DNA from: Acidobacteriota bacterium
Lineage (GTDB): Bacteria; Acidobacteriota; UBA890; WLXD01
Assembly: GCA_012103255.1 (NCBI GenBank)
Contig: WLXD01000007.1
Span: 124,001 to 188,000, forward strand
Direction of reading: 5' to 3'
DNA: 64,000 nt
A model generated the notes under the pieces. That model saw only the letters and a list, made by a program, of their open reading frames with translations. It searched no databases and was not told the DNA's origin. The translations under genes were made by a program, and so were the position numbers. Positions 37,165 to 45,528 of this stretch are shown in pieces (position 1 is the first letter of the stretch; each line of letters starts with the position of its first letter).

Positions 37165-39110
37165 CGTGCACCTCCATCACGGCGCCGCAGAATGCGATCG
37201 ATGCCGTGGATTCGCATCTTGACGAGTTCTTCCGACGTCAGGTCGTTGATGCCGCGATCCTGCAGGTCGCGAACCATGCCAGCGCTGACACCGTGGATTC
37301 GCATCTGCACCAGGTCGGACACGTCGAGGGTCTCGTCGGGCAGCAGTTCCTTCATCTCGCGGACGAAATCGGTGCTGGCGCCGTGAATCCGCATCTGCAC
37401 GACATCGCGAACCGCGAGCGTCTCGTGCGAGAACAGCCCCTGCATGGTGCGCACGTAATCGCTGCTGGCGCCATGGATGCGCATCTGCACGAGATCCTTG
37501 AACGCAACGTCGCTACCGAACTGGTCGCCGGCAGCGCGGGCGAGCTCCGGCGACACGCCGTGAATCCGGCCCTGCACCAACTGCTGCAGGGTGAGCGTCT
37601 CGCCGAGCGCGTCAAACATCTCCTCGGCGTAGTCCGGGCTCACGCCATGGATGCGTAGCTGCACGAGCGTGGCCACGTCGAGGTCTTCCTCGTACTGCGA
37701 CATGGCCTCGACAAAGTCGGGCGACACGCCGTGAATGCGCATCCTGACGAGTTCGTCGATCGTCGGCATGCCCTGTTGAGGCAGGACCGCGGGCGCGGCG
37801 CTATTGGACGAAGTGGAGGCTGGAGGGCCTTCGATTGGCCCGGCCTCCGGTGCTGCACTGGCCACCGGCACGCCGGCGGCGATCGGCAACAAGGCGACCA
37901 GGGAAAGAGTGGTAGCGAACACGAGAGTTCTCCGAGTGGGGGATTCGCGGACGAGTTCAGGATTGAGGACCGCGCGGAGGCGATCAGGAAGTTGGCGGCG
38001 ACGCAGGAACGGCGCGGCCGCGGCGGGTACCGGAGAGCCCGGCAACCGCGCGAGTTCGATCAGGTGCGTCGCGTAGCTCGATGGCAGGAAACCAGCACGC
38101 AGAACATGGTCATCGCAGGCGCGTTCCCGCTCGACCCAGAGGCGGCGCAGAGCAACCCATGCCATCGGGTTGGGCCAGTGCAGAGCCACCACTACGCGGG
38201 CCACTAGCTGCACCCAGGTGTCGAAGCGTTGCAGATGCGCGAGCTCGTGCAGCAGCACCGCCTTGCGCCGTTCGGACGGCCACGTCACGAAGTCAGCCGG
38301 CACCAGAATCATCGGTTCGCTGAGGTGCAGCGCCATCGGGAGCGTCGCCTCGGTCGAAACGCGCAGCGACGGCACGCGGGCCCCGGCGCGCCGCGCCAGC
38401 TCGCGCAGCTCCTCGGTCACGGTGGCGGAGACTTCGCAGGAAGTGACCTGCAGGCGGTAGGCGGCCAGCCATCCCTTGCCCACGCGGAGCAGAAGCACCG
38501 CCATGCCGAGAATCCAGATTGTCGCAGCGGTGGCAGTCAGTACTCCACTCATGGAGACGCCGCCCAGATCGAAAGAGGCCGTCTCGGGTCGGGTCGTCGG
38601 CGAGGAACTCTGCGGCGCCGAGCCGGTTGATGTAGTCGACGGGGCATCGTTCCGGTTGCTCGCGATCGAGGCGGAGTCGGCCAGGCGCGCTTCCGCGGGC
38701 GCCGGCAGGGCTTCAGTGTCCGTGCCGCGAGCGCGCGACACGGGCGCCTCTTCGACACCACGCGAGACCGGCTCGGGGGCCGGGGCAGGTGACGTGATGC
38801 GGGTCGCCGTATTGCCGGAGGGCTCCTCGTTCGACCTGGTCGGAATCCGGTCGGCCGCTGCCGAACGCGCAGGCTTGAACTCGACCGGGCGACTTGCCGG
38901 TTCGGCTGTGGGCGCCGCCGGAAGAACTGGTAACTCCCATGTTGGCGAGACGGCGCCGATCCACGGCAGCACGCCTAACGCCCCGAGGGTGACAGTCCAG
39001 ATCAGGGCGCGGTGGGCGGCCGGCCGGCCACGCATCGCCACGGCGGCGATACAGCCCACCGCACAGACCAGAAGGCCGCGGACGAACATCCCGATCAGAT
39101 AGGTCGTCAT
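37161..39110 (-). CDS. M56 (BlaR1-like) membrane metallopeptidase with C-terminal RIHG repeats
   Basis: 649 residues from the ATG at 39110. Four membrane helices are expected; the first is at ~1-22 and another near ~180-205. A long Pro/Ala/Ser-rich loop (~55-165) lies between them. The zinc motif is H288-ELA-H292, followed by ERACDDHVL, which supplies the third ligand. This is the BlaR1/MecR1 peptidase domain, which cleaves a BlaI-type repressor. No penicillin-binding sensor domain follows the last helix (~400-420). Instead seven units of 28-30 residues with the word RIHG(V/A)S are found. The gene starts one base after the BlaI stop, so the pair is a sensor-repressor module. Confidence 0.88.
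   Translation of the reverse strand: MTTYLIGMFVRGLLVCAVGCIAAVAMRGRPAAHRALIWTVTLGALGVLPWIGAVSPTWELPVLPAAPTAEPASRPVEFKPARSAAADRIPTRSNEEPSGNTATRITSPAPAPEPVSRGVEEAPVSRARGTDTEALPAPAEARLADSASIASNRNDAPSTTSTGSAPQSSSPTTRPETASFDLGGVSMSGVLTATAATIWILGMAVLLLRVGKGWLAAYRLQVTSCEVSATVTEELRELARRAGARVPSLRVSTEATLPMALHLSEPMILVPADFVTWPSERRKAVLLHELAHLQRFDTWVQLVARVVVALHWPNPMAWVALRRLWVERERACDDHVLRAGFLPSSYATHLIELARLPGSPVPAAAAPFLRRRQLPDRLRAVLNPELVRESPTRRTLVFATTLSLVALLPIAAGVPVASAAPEAGPIEGPPASTSSNSAAPAVLPQQGMPTIDELVRMRIHGVSPDFVEAMSQYEEDLDVATLVQLRIHGVSPDYAEEMFDALGETLTLQQLVQGRIHGVSPELARAAGDQFGSDVAFKDLVQMRIHGASSDYVRTMQGLFSHETLAVRDVVQMRIHGASTDFVREMKELLPDETLDVSDLVQMRIHGVSAGMVRDLQDRGINDLTSEELVKMRIHGIDRILRRRDGGAR
37201..37743 (-). 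repeat. Seven-unit RIHG(V/A)SPDxV peptide repeat
   Basis: The C-terminal part of the M56 protein has units of 28, 29, 29, 30, 30 and 29 residues plus a partial last one. Each unit starts with MRIHG or LRIHG and then V/A-S-P/S/T-x, and ends with a D/E-x-L-V-Q-x segment. At DNA level the recurring word encodes M-R-I-H-G with varying codons, so divergence between units is old. The repeat is predicted to be helical and extracytoplasmic. Confidence 0.85.
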
Positions 39111-39111
39111 C

Positions 39112-39498
39112 TCAACGGCCCTCCTTCCGTGCGGCATCGATCAGGGCCTGCAATTCGGCCAACTCGTCAGGCTCGAGCGCGTCGGCCTCTTCGAGCAGCG
39201 CGGCGACAGCCTGTGACGGCGAGCCGGCGAAGAAGGTGTCGAGAAGACGCCGGGCCTCGGCCTTCTGTACTTCTGATGCGGGAGATGTCGGCGTATAGAC
39301 GTAGCTGTGCGACTTGCGGGCATGAGTCACGTGCCCCTTCTCGGCCAGCACCCGCATCGCGGCGCGCACCGCCGAATAGCTCGGCGGGTCGGGAATCTCT
39401 GCATGTACCGCGGCAACGGTAGCGCTGCCGTGCCGGTACAGGATGTCCATGATCTGACGCTCGCGTCGGCTGAGCGTGCTGCCTGTTTGGTCGCCCAT
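39112..39498 (-). CDS. BlaI/MecI family transcriptional repressor
   Basis: 128 residues from the ATG at 39498 (MGDQTGSTLSRRERQIMDIL); the frame continues upstream to 39561 across a palindrome and is not used. The winged helix reads GSATVAAVHAEIPDPPSYSA, then VRAAMRVLAEKGHVTH and SHSYVYTPTSP. The C-terminal dimerisation part includes LLDTFFAGSPSQAVAALLEE. BlaI repressors are cleaved by the M56 peptidase encoded next in the same transcript. Two palindromes upstream are candidate operators. In this unit the regulated genes are probably the operon itself. Confidence 0.9.
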   Translation of the reverse strand: MGDQTGSTLSRRERQIMDILYRHGSATVAAVHAEIPDPPSYSAVRAAMRVLAEKGHVTHARKSHSYVYTPTSPASEVQKAEARRLLDTFFAGSPSQAVAALLEEADALEPDELAELQALIDAARKEGR

Positions 39499-39531
39499 CA
39501 GGTGCCCTGGGTTCGAGGTACTTTCAAGAAG

Positions 39532-39593
39532 TGCTGGAAAACTAGCATTTCCAGCAGGCACCCGTCCAGGGAGAATGCTGTTTTTTCAGCATT
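39532..39593. promoter_or_regulatory. Two palindromes upstream of BlaI
   Basis: TGCTGGAAA (39532-39540) and TTTCCAGCA (39548-39556) form perfect 9-bp arms with a 7-bp centre. AATGCTG (39574-39580) and CAGCATT (39587-39593) form perfect 7-bp arms around six T residues. Both contain TGCTG...CAGCA, and their centres are about 40 bp apart, close to four helical turns. They are the likely BlaI operators. Confidence 0.6.
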
Positions 39594-39648
39594 TTCTTCG
39601 CGAACTCCGTCACCGCCCCATCGGGATGGGTTGAGCGGCCCGGGCGGC

Positions 39649-40986
39649 CTAGGCTTCCTCGGCCTGGATCTCCGCAGCGATGCGCTGCACATCGTCGAGG
39701 ACACGCAGCAGGTTGCCGCTCCAGAGCATCCCGATCTCTTCCTCGGTGTAGCCGCGGCGCACGAGCTCCAACGTGACGTTGAACGTCTCCGAGGCGTCGT
39801 CCCAGCCGTAGACACCACCACCGCCATCGAAGTCGGAACTGATGCCGACGTGCTCGAGGTCGATGAGGTTCACCAGGTAGTCGATGTGATCGACGAAATC
39901 CGAGACATCCACCGGAGGCGCCGTGTCGGAGACCTCATCTGCGCGCTCGTTCGCCCGCGACCTGATGTCCATCAACTGGCCGAAGTAGGCATTCCGTTCG
40001 TCATCGGGCAGAGCCATCATGGCGGCACGATCGAGCATCTCGAAGCCCATCTCGGCAGCGATCTCTTCCTGGATCGAGCGCATCGCGGCGCTGTGTGCGC
40101 CGGCCTTTTCGCTGTTCACGTAGCTGGCAAACGCGACGGTCTGCACCACGCCGCCATTCGCCTTCAGCGCCATCAATTCCTCGTCGTCGAGGTTGCGGCT
40201 CACGTCGTTCAAGGCACGTGCGGTCGAGTGCGAGGCAATCACCGGCGCGCGGGTTAGCTCGAGCGTCTCCATGTTGGATGCCTTCGACGGATGCGACAGG
40301 TCGAGCATGATGCCCCACTTGTTGGCCTCCGCGATGGCCTGACGACCCAGGTCGCTCAGCCCGCCATGCAGCCAGACGTCGTCGCGCTCGCCCGTGTTGG
40401 AATCGGCGAACTGCGAGTGCCCGTTGTGCGACAGCGACATGTAGCGCGCCCCGCGCTCGGCGAAATCGCGGATGTTGTCGAGATCGAGCCCAACCGGGTA
40501 GGCGTTCTCGATGCCGATCATCGCGACCTTCTTGCCGGCAGCATCGATGCGCCGCACGTCGTCGGAGGTCAGCGCGAGTTCGATCCGGTCCGGTGCCGCT
40601 TCGCTCGTGAGCCAGTGGATGGCGTCGAACTTGGCGATCGCGTTCTCGTACGCGGCCGCGTAACCGGCGTCATCGAGATCGCCCTGCCCCGTGTAGACCA
40701 CAAGCCAGGCCACATCGAGACCGCCCGCTTCCATCTTCGGCAGGTTCACCTGGTTGCCGAGATCATCGTTGTAGTTCCGCTCGGGCGTGAAGTTCGCCAC
40801 GCTGATGTCGTCGTGGGTATCCAGCGTGATCACGCGCTCGTGAATCCCCTGTGCACGTTCTACCAACTGCGCTTCAGTCTCCTCTGCGGCCGGCTCAGGA
40901 GCCTCCTCAGCGGGCGCACAGGCGGCGAGGGTGACGACCGCAAGAGCGGCGAAAGAAGCGATCCATCGGGTCCAGGGCTTGTGCAT
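39649..40986 (-). CDS. Membrane dipeptidase (M19) lipoprotein
   Basis: 445 residues from the ATG at 40986. A lipoprotein signal ends in the lipobox LAAC (~residue 22), after which an acidic spacer (EEAPEPAAEETEA) leads to the enzyme. The M19 zinc site is seen in LDTHDDIS (H-x-D), the Glu in GIENAYPVG, and two later His in DLSHPSKASNMETLELTRAP and ASHSTARALND; ISSDFDGGGGV is the last signature. These enzymes hydrolyse dipeptides, using both a bridging Glu and His ligands. The protein is anchored to the periplasmic face of a membrane. The gene is divergent from recQ. Confidence 0.92.
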   Translation of the reverse strand: MHKPWTRWIASFAALAVVTLAACAPAEEAPEPAAEETEAQLVERAQGIHERVITLDTHDDISVANFTPERNYNDDLGNQVNLPKMEAGGLDVAWLVVYTGQGDLDDAGYAAAYENAIAKFDAIHWLTSEAAPDRIELALTSDDVRRIDAAGKKVAMIGIENAYPVGLDLDNIRDFAERGARYMSLSHNGHSQFADSNTGERDDVWLHGGLSDLGRQAIAEANKWGIMLDLSHPSKASNMETLELTRAPVIASHSTARALNDVSRNLDDEELMALKANGGVVQTVAFASYVNSEKAGAHSAAMRSIQEEIAAEMGFEMLDRAAMMALPDDERNAYFGQLMDIRSRANERADEVSDTAPPVDVSDFVDHIDYLVNLIDLEHVGISSDFDGGGGVYGWDDASETFNVTLELVRRGYTEEEIGMLWSGNLLRVLDDVQRIAAEIQAEEA

Positions 40987-41166
40987 ATCGGCCTCAAAAC
41001 ATCGGGCTGGTAGGGGGCATAAAGCAGTCGCCAGACGCGGAAAGTACCATCCACCCGAGTCAGATTCGAATGATCGAGCGTCCGCAGCGCGAATCACCCC
41101 CGCACGCGGACGTCTCGGAGGCCACAGAGAGACCTCGAACCCGAGCCCCGCGGCCGTTAGTGAACG

Positions 41167-43014
41167 ATGGACCAACTCATTCCCTTCGACATCGGCAGCA
41201 GCACCGAGGACGTGCTCGAAGTGGTGCGTCGGTACTGGGGATTCGACGAGCTACGGCCCCTCCAGCACGACGCGATTCGGGCGGGGATGGACCAACGCGA
41301 CTCGCTCGTGGTTCTGCCGACCGGGGGCGGGAAATCGCTCTGCTACCAGGTCCCGCCCTTGCTCACCGGGCGCACCGACATCGTCGTATCACCATTGATT
41401 TCGCTGATGAAGGATCAGGTCGACGGCCTGCGCACTAACGGCTATCCGGCAGCGGCGCTGCATAGCGGCCTCGATCCACAGAACCGCTCGGAAGCAGAGG
41501 ACTTCATCGCGTCCGGCGACTGTCGACTCGTGTTCGTCTCTCCCGAGAGGTTGGTAACGCCCTGGTTTCTCAACACTGTCGAAAAGCTCGGCGTATCGAC
41601 CTTCGCCGTCGATGAAGCCCACTGCATCAGCCACTGGGGACACGACTTCCGACCGGAGTACCGACAGCTGGCGGTGCTGAAGGAGCGTGTTCCCGGCGCC
41701 AGCATCCACGCCTACACCGCCACGGCGACCGAGCGGGTGCGGGACGACATCTGCGCGCAACTCGCTCTCGTCGACCCGACCGTACTGGTAGGTAACTTCG
41801 ATCGCCCCAACCTGCTCTACCGGCTCGTCCCCCGTCTCGACCTCCGCGGCCAGGTGCGCGAGGTGTTGCACAGGCATGAGAACGAAGCCGTGATCATCTA
41901 CTGCATCAGTCGCAAGGAGACCGAGCGACTCGCTGGGCACCTCCAGGACGAGGGGCACCAGGCCGCCTACTACCACGCCGGGATGGACGCGGCCCCACGC
42001 CGTCAGACGCAGGAGCGCTTCGCCAACGAAGAACTGGACGTGATCGTCGCGACAGTCGCCTTCGGCATGGGTATCGATCGCAGCAACGTGCGATGCGTCG
42101 TCCACATCGCGACGCCCAAGTCGATCGAGCACTACCAGCAGGAGACGGGGCGCGCAGGCCGTGACGGTCTTGAAGCCGAATGCGTGCTGCTGCACTCACC
42201 GGCGGACACCATGCGCTGGCAGACGCTCATGGAACGCAGCGCCGCCGAAGGCGACGGCGGCGGCCTCGCCGGCTCGCTCGCGCTGCTCGACGAAATACGC
42301 CGCTACTGCGCGCCCGGCAAGTGCCGTCACCAGGCTCTGGTGGAGCACTTCGGGCAGGCCTACGACGCCCCGGGCGATGCCGGGTGTGGCGCCTGCGATG
42401 TCTGTCTCGGAGAAACCGAGGGCCTGGTGGAGGCCACCAAGGACGCGCAGATGATCCTGTCGTGCGTCGCCCGACTACAGCAGTCCTACGGAATGGGCCA
42501 CGTTGCGGATGTACTGCGCGGCGCGAAGACCGAACGCATCCGGAGCCTCGCCCATGACGAGCTGAGCACCTACGGGCTCATGGAGGGCAAAGCTCAGAAA
42601 CAGATTATGAACCTGATCTTTCAACTGCTCGATCAGGAACTCCTGACTCGCAGCCCTGGCGAATATCCGGTGCTGCTCCTGAACGATGCGTCCCTGGAAG
42701 TCATGCGCGGTGAGCGGACGGTGCACCTCGTGCCGGCCAAGGCCCAGCGCGTCCGTAAGAGCAGCCGTGACTCCGCGTCATGGGAAGGCGTCGACATGGA
42801 GCTGTTCGAACGCCTGCGCGGACTCCGGACGGAGCTTGCTCGCGAACGCGACGTACCGCCATATCTGATCTTCGGCGACGCCAGTTTGCGCGACATGGCC
42901 GCGAGCAAGCCGTCGAACGAAACCGAGTTCCTTGCCGTGCACGGCGTGGGCGAGAAGAAACTGAAAGACCTCGGCGAGGTGTTCTTGGCAGCCATCGCGA
43001 GCCACGGGGACTGA
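41167..43014 (+). CDS. recQ: ATP-dependent DNA helicase RecQ
   Basis: 615 residues. Helicase core: GFDELRPLQHDAIRAGMD (motif 0), VVLPTGGGKSLCYQVP (Walker A), SPLISLMKDQV, the DEAHCISHWGHDFRPEY box, TATATERVRDDI and QQETGRAGRDG. The RecQ zinc site has four Cys (RRYCAPGKCRH and GCGACDVC). A winged-helix RQC domain follows, and the C-terminus (~540-615) is an HRDC domain ending LAVHGVGEKKLKDLGEVFLA. The length and order are those of standard bacterial RecQ, which unwinds DNA in the RecF pathway. The ATG at 41167 has only a weak ribosome-binding site. Confidence 0.96.
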   Translation: MDQLIPFDIGSSTEDVLEVVRRYWGFDELRPLQHDAIRAGMDQRDSLVVLPTGGGKSLCYQVPPLLTGRTDIVVSPLISLMKDQVDGLRTNGYPAAALHSGLDPQNRSEAEDFIASGDCRLVFVSPERLVTPWFLNTVEKLGVSTFAVDEAHCISHWGHDFRPEYRQLAVLKERVPGASIHAYTATATERVRDDICAQLALVDPTVLVGNFDRPNLLYRLVPRLDLRGQVREVLHRHENEAVIIYCISRKETERLAGHLQDEGHQAAYYHAGMDAAPRRQTQERFANEELDVIVATVAFGMGIDRSNVRCVVHIATPKSIEHYQQETGRAGRDGLEAECVLLHSPADTMRWQTLMERSAAEGDGGGLAGSLALLDEIRRYCAPGKCRHQALVEHFGQAYDAPGDAGCGACDVCLGETEGLVEATKDAQMILSCVARLQQSYGMGHVADVLRGAKTERIRSLAHDELSTYGLMEGKAQKQIMNLIFQLLDQELLTRSPGEYPVLLLNDASLEVMRGERTVHLVPAKAQRVRKSSRDSASWEGVDMELFERLRGLRTELARERDVPPYLIFGDASLRDMAASKPSNETEFLAVHGVGEKKLKDLGEVFLAAIASHGD

Positions 43015-43097
43015 GTCCCCGGACCGCGCATCGCGGTCGACGGATCGTGGTCATCAGCGTAATGTCCGGACGCATGAATCCCCACTCGGAGCCAGCC

Positions 43098-43923
43098 ATG
43101 TCTCGATCCCGCCTTCTCGTCACCGCGCTCGCCCTCATTGCGGTCTCCGCCGCCGCAACAGCCCAGGAATGGACTCCGGACAAGCCCGGCAGCGACAACA
43201 TCACGGTTGTAGCGCACATGCCGCTTGGTGCTCCGCTGAGCGTGGCTGATATTGAGATCGAGCAGGAACTTGATCGCCCGTACGTCTACGTCGCGCGCGA
43301 GGTGTTCGGCGAGTACGGCGAAAAAGGCATGGACGTCATCGACATCCGTGATCCGGAGAACCCCAAGCTCATCCACGAGTGGCGGATCGAGAACCAGGAT
43401 CTGCACGCGGGCGCCGGTAGCAAGGACATCAAGTACTTCGTCTGGAACGAGCGGTACTACGTGCTCCTGTCGGTCCAGTTCGGCCAGGGCGGACCGAATC
43501 CGGATCTTCGATCTCCAGCCGGCCCTGGACGGTGAAACGAAGAACATCCGGTCGCCGATCGCTGCCTGGACGGCGGACTGGCAAAACCTCGTGCACAACC
43601 ATGAGGTGCGCTGGCCCTTCGTGTTCGTGTCGGGCTACGTCGACGGGCTGCAGGTGTTCACGATGATGGATCCGCAGAACCCGCGCACGGTGGCCTACTA
43701 CGACACGTTCCTCGGGCCCGACCCAAGCGACGAAGGCGGTCAGCTGTTCGACGGCGCCTGGGGCGTGGACGTACGCAACGCGGACGGCCTGATCGTGATC
43801 AGCGACATGACCACCGGTTTCTGGGCTTTTCGAATGGAGGGCTTCAACGGCTGGAGCGGCGAAGAGTGGGGCTACCCGGACGTCTCGAGTGCTCAGCCGC
43901 TCGGACCACGGGCGCCCCAGTAG
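43098..43923 (+). pseudogene. LVIVD-type secreted repeat protein, frameshifted
   Basis: The first part, from the ATG at 43098 with GGAG upstream, has a signal peptide (LLVTALALIAVSAAATAQ). It then shows a strand-rich region, SDNITVVAHMPLGAPLSVAD and GEKGMDVIDIRDPENPKLIH, typical of LVIVD/choice-of-anchor repeat proteins. The frame is lost near 43489-43495 (GQGGPN). The rest (RIRIFDLQPALDG, VFVSGYVDGLQVFTMMDPQN, VISDMTTGFWAFRMEGF) continues in another frame to 43923. One inserted base restores FGQGGDRIRIFDLQ, so the break is a single missing base. Both halves carry the repeat pattern. It may be a real mutation or an assembly indel. Confidence 0.8.
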
Positions 43924-44007
43924 GTCGACGGCAACAGCCAGAACCCGGGAAATCGATCGCCGCATGCGATACCTTCGCCCTGCCGGCCCCGCATCCTGAG
44001 GATTCCT

Positions 44008-45474
44008 ATGTCCAGGTATCGTCGTGCGTCGTTCGCACTCGGTCTGATCGCTGCCGGTGTCGCGGCCACTGCCGCTCTCACACCCGGGGCGTCGACAACG
44101 TCTTCCCAGTACCCGGACTTCCTTCAGCCGTGTACGGCACCCGGAATGCCGCGTGACGGCCTCTGCGGAACCTACGAGGTCTGGGAGGATCGCCAAGCCC
44201 GGACCGGCCGCCGCATCGGACTGAACGTCGTGGTGATCCCGGCCCACGATCCGCAGCCCGAACTCGGAGCCTGGACCTACCTCATGGGTGGCCCGGGAGG
44301 CGCGGCGACACCGTCGGCGCAGGGCCTGGCCAACGGCTGGCAGCGCGAAAGCATGGACATTCTGCTGGTGGACCAACGTGGCACCGGCGATTCCAATCCG
44401 CTGATGTGTGACCTGTCGCGACCGGACGACACAGCACAGTCCTACCTCGACGCGCCCTTCGGGCGTATCGACGAGATCCGAGCGTGTGCCGACGAGCTCG
44501 GGCAGGAGGCCGACCTGCGCCTCTACACCACGCCGATCGCGGCCGATGACCTCAACGAGATCCGCGAGGCGCTCGGCTACGAGTACCTGAACGTGAACGG
44601 CGGCTCGTACGGATCGCGCGCGGCGTTGGTGTACATGCGGCGACACCCGGAGACGGTGCGTACCGCGATTATCAGCGGCATTGCGCCGATCAAGTTCACC
44701 AACCCGCTCTACCACTCGAGCGAGGCTCAGAAGGCGCTCGAGACGACGCTCGCGGAGTGCGCTGCGACGCCGGAATGCGCCGAGGCCTTTCCCGATCTGC
44801 GCGGCAAGTTCAACGAACTGATCGGGCGACTCGACCGCGCGCCCGTAGAGGTCGAGATTCAGGATCCCGACACAGGGCTCCCAACCACTGTGATGCTGGA
44901 CAAAGCGGGCTTCGCCGAGGCGCTCCGCGTATTCATGTACTACATGCCGCGCGCCCGCCGCGTTCCGCTGCTCATCCACCGCGCGTGGGAAGGCGACTTC
45001 ACTCCGTTCGTGGACGCGGGCGTGAGCAGCAACCGCGGAATTCGCGGCCTCCTTGCCCTGGGCATGCTGATGTCCGTCGTCTGTGCAGAGGACATCCCGA
45101 GGATCGATCCGGGGATGATCGACGCCGTCACCAGTGACACCTTCCTCGGTGATGAGCGCGTGCGCACGCAGATGGCAGCATGCGAGACGTGGCCGCGCGG
45201 CGCTGTTCCGGACAACTACGGCGAACCTGTGGACGTGGACGTGCAGACCTTGATTCTGTCGGGAACGCTCGACCCGGTTACAGGGCCCGACTGGGGTGAC
45301 GAGGTCGCCGCCAACCTACCCAACAGCGTGCACCTCGTGGTCCCCGGCGCACATGGCGTCACCGGCGCGTGCGTGCAGTCCGTGACACAGAACTTCGTCG
45401 CCGCGGGGAGCGTCGAAGGGCTAGACCTATCCTGCGCGGCGGACGTCGAGTTGCCGCCGTTCGCGCTACGGTAG
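44008..45474 (+). CDS. Secreted alpha/beta hydrolase, TAP-like (tripeptidyl aminopeptidase type)
   Basis: 488 residues with a signal peptide (ASFALGLIAAGVAATAAL). The oxyanion loop is YLMGGPGGAAT and ILLVDQRGTGDSNPLMCD precedes the nucleophile Ser200 in NVNGGSYGSRAALVY. The acid and base are likely in SGTLDPVTGPDWGDEVA and VPGAHGVTG near the C-terminus, which is the TAP-like domain. Six or more cysteines in the mature part suggest disulfides and an extracytoplasmic site. These enzymes cleave amino-terminal peptides or esters; the exact substrate is unknown. Confidence 0.88.
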   Translation: MSRYRRASFALGLIAAGVAATAALTPGASTTSSQYPDFLQPCTAPGMPRDGLCGTYEVWEDRQARTGRRIGLNVVVIPAHDPQPELGAWTYLMGGPGGAATPSAQGLANGWQRESMDILLVDQRGTGDSNPLMCDLSRPDDTAQSYLDAPFGRIDEIRACADELGQEADLRLYTTPIAADDLNEIREALGYEYLNVNGGSYGSRAALVYMRRHPETVRTAIISGIAPIKFTNPLYHSSEAQKALETTLAECAATPECAEAFPDLRGKFNELIGRLDRAPVEVEIQDPDTGLPTTVMLDKAGFAEALRVFMYYMPRARRVPLLIHRAWEGDFTPFVDAGVSSNRGIRGLLALGMLMSVVCAEDIPRIDPGMIDAVTSDTFLGDERVRTQMAACETWPRGAVPDNYGEPVDVDVQTLILSGTLDPVTGPDWGDEVAANLPNSVHLVVPGAHGVTGACVQSVTQNFVAAGSVEGLDLSCAADVELPPFALR

Positions 45475-45528
45475 TCGCGACTTCCGACCGGACGGCCTTG
45501 CGGAGCCGTCCCTCGAACGAGAGATGCC

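Noticed and set aside
37201-37743. Regular DNA repeats that could suggest a CRISPR-like array
   Set aside because: The repeats are in-frame 28-30-residue protein units with degenerate codons, not identical direct repeats with unique spacers.
39574-39593. AATGCTG-T6-CAGCATT as a terminator for the dipeptidase gene
   Set aside because: The T residues are in the loop, not after the stem, and its core words match the second palindrome next to BlaI, so an operator is more likely.
43429-44979. 516-residue open frame antisense to the LVIVD and TAP-like genes
   Set aside because: Composition like other high-GC shadows, and it spans two genes with recognisable motifs on the other strand.
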